A stretch of 6,962 nucleotides of DNA from Chitinispirillaceae bacterium (lineage in GTDB: Bacteria; Fibrobacterota; Chitinivibrionia; Chitinivibrionales; Chitinispirillaceae), in the NCBI GenBank assembly GCA_016926315.1, contig JAFGOU010000498.1, positions 1 to 6,962 of the forward strand. The letters are read 5' to 3'. This document shows positions 5,683 to 6,962 of the stretch, piece by piece. How positions within the stretch are numbered: the stretch's first letter is position 1; every line of letters starts with the position of its first letter. A model generated the notes under the pieces. It ran no database searches and was not told where the DNA came from. It saw only the letters and a program-made list of their open reading frames with translations. Both the position numbers and the translations under genes were made by a program.

Positions 5683-6962
5683 TTACACCCGTTCCAGTAT
5701 TTCCACGAGAAACCGCCAGTATTTTCCCACCGAATCGATCACAATCCGCTCTTGCGGAGAGTGGACCATCCGGAGCGTTGGTCCGAGGGACAGCATGTCC
5801 AGACCCGGATATTTTTCGCCGATGATGCCGCATTCAAGGCCCGCATGGACCGCCCTTACCTCCACCTCTTTGTTGAACAGCGCCAGATACGCCTCCCGGG
5901 CTGTTTTCAGGACCGGCGAAGAGAGATCGGGCCGCCATCCCGGATACCCGCTCCCCTGCTTTACCGTTGCGCCGGCGAGTTCGAACGCCGAACGCACCAT
6001 GGTCATGGCATCCTGTTTTTTGCTCTCCACCGCGCTGCGCTGACTGGTCTCGATCTCCACTGTTTTCGCCGAGGTGGTGACCCTGGCAAGGTTGGTGGAG
6101 GTTTCGACAAGGCCCGGCAGTTCGCCGCTCATGGCAAGGACGCCATGCGGCAACGCATGGAGCAGCCGCAGCATTTTTTTCTGGTCGCCACGCCGCAGCA
6201 CTCCCGGAGTTCTGCCCTTTCTGCTCTCCACGGCAAGTTCGATCTTTTTGTCAATTACGCGGTATTCGGCCTTGAACAGCCGGTCGATCCGTGCCACGGC
6301 GTCTGTCACCGCGGCCTCCCTGGCCGCCGGCACGGCAACCACCGCTGCCGCCTCCCGGGGAATGGCGTTTCGTTTGTTCCCTCCGGAAAACGAGGTGAGG
6401 CGCACGCCGTGCTCCCCGAGCAGGGTAAGCGCCCGCGCCAGAAGTTTGACCGCGTTTCCCCTGCCGGTGTGGATCTCAAGCCCTGAATGGCCGCCAGCCA
6501 GCCCTCGCAGGGTCATGGTCATCAGGCGATGTTCCGGCGGCACCGGTTCCCGTACGATGGCCAGTTTCCCGGTGGTATCGACGCCGCCGGCGCACCCGAC
6601 ATACACTACCCCTTCGTCCTCTGAATCGAGATTGAGCAGGGTCCGCGAGCGGATAAAACCAGGCTTGAGCCCCTGCGCTCCGTTGAGCCCGGTCTCCTCG
6701 TCAACCGTAAACAGGAACTCCAGCGGTCCGTGCCTGATCGAGCGGTCTTCCATGATCGCGAGCGCCGTGGCCACGCCGACCCCGTTGTCAGCGCCGAGCG
6801 TGGTGCCTGCGGCGTAAAGTTCGTTGCCCCTGCGGATAAGGGTGATCGGGTCCCTGCTGAAGTCGTGATTGCTGTCGCTGTTTTTTTCGCACACCATGTC
6901 GAGATGACACTGGAGCGCGACCATGAAAGCTCGTTCGCGGCCGGGAACCGCATCCTTCCGCA
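5683..6962 (-). CDS. pepD: Aminoacyl-histidine dipeptidase (cytosolic non-specific dipeptidase, M20 family), N-terminus outside the window
   Basis: The frame is open from the window edge to the TAA at 5685-5683; about 425 residues are visible. PepD is a cytoplasmic two-zinc peptidase that hydrolyses dipeptides such as Xaa-His and is near 485 residues in E. coli, so about 60 residues should be missing. The ATG at 6924 is internal: the codons before it read RKDAVPGRERAF, matching the conserved segment ahead of the first metal ligand. Counting from that ATG, expected metal and catalytic motifs are LQCHLDMVCEK (His7, Asp9), GTTLGADNGVG (Asp46), TVDEETGLNGA (Glu76, Glu77), NLDSEDEG (Asp100) and VHAGLECG (His360), all present. 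The C-terminal LSLGPTLRMVHSPQERI segment is also typical. All key residues are intact, so it is probably active in peptide recycling. It is followed by the CHAP gene on the same strand after about 176 bp. Confidence 0.96.
   Translation of the reverse strand, partial: RKDAVPGRERAFMVALQCHLDMVCEKNSDSNHDFSRDPITLIRRGNELYAAGTTLGADNGVGVATALAIMEDRSIRHGPLEFLFTVDEETGLNGAQGLKPGFIRSRTLLNLDSEDEGVVYVGCAGGVDTTGKLAIVREPVPPEHRLMTMTLRGLAGGHSGLEIHTGRGNAVKLLARALTLLGEHGVRLTSFSGGNKRNAIPREAAAVVAVPAAREAAVTDAVARIDRLFKAEYRVIDKKIELAVESRKGRTPGVLRRGDQKKMLRLLHALPHGVLAMSGELPGLVETSTNLARVTTSAKTVEIETSQRSAVESKKQDAMTMVRSAFELAGATVKQGSGYPGWRPDLSSPVLKTAREAYLALFNKEVEVRAVHAGLECGIIGEKYPGLDMLSLGPTLRMVHSPQERIVIDSVGKYWRFLVEILERV

Noticed and set aside
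5614..6486. 290-codon open frame on the plus strand opposite pepD
   Set aside because: It lies antisense to a clearly conserved gene, its product is rich in Arg, Pro and His as expected of a GC-rich shadow frame, and no family motif is visible.

Overview
The window looks like chromosomal DNA of a moderately GC-rich, diderm (Gram-negative-type) bacterium. It holds six protein-coding genes and no RNA gene, CRISPR array, transposase or phage gene. The organism is inferred only from gene style. The CHAP protein on the minus strand joins a carboxypeptidase-regulatory-like domain, a bacterial-style beta-sandwich and a 'DTLVIFRKDTVEYRIPVT' segment, a layout I associate with secreted proteins of Fibrobacterota (Chitinispirillum-like lineages). 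The secreted HEAT/FGE-like protein and the GspE-type ATPase fit this but do not prove it.

Left part, plus strand (1-1929): the C-terminal part of a type II secretion/type IV pilus assembly ATPase (GspE/PilB family) is cut by the window edge. It is followed closely by rsmE, the 16S rRNA m3U1498 methyltransferase, and by a small putative lipoprotein of unknown function. Gaps of 34 and 21 bp suggest one transcription unit. A terminator-like hairpin that begins around the lipoprotein stop codon probably ends it.

Middle, plus strand (2147-4057): after an AT-rich leader comes a 636-residue exported protein. It has an alpha-helical HEAT-like N-terminus, three successive segments that read like small Sm/SH3-type beta-barrels, and a cysteine-rich C-terminal formylglycine-generating-enzyme (FGE/SUMF1) fold domain. 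That domain lacks one of the two catalytic cysteines of aerobic FGE. This is the least ordinary gene of the window.

Convergent intergenic region (4058-4333): this stretch holds a short run of degenerate 7-bp units, a perfect small hairpin, and a 123-bp inverted-repeat element that looks like a dispersed non-coding (MITE-like) repeat. Parts of it could also end transcription of the minus-strand gene.

Right part, minus strand (6962 to 4334): a PepD-type aminoacyl-histidine dipeptidase (M20 family, N-terminus beyond the window) is followed by a secreted CHAP-domain protein that probably cleaves peptidoglycan. They are separated by about 176 bp and may be transcribed separately. There is no strong sign of a multi-gene novel system. 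The points worth following are the unusual FGE-like architecture and the intergenic repeats.
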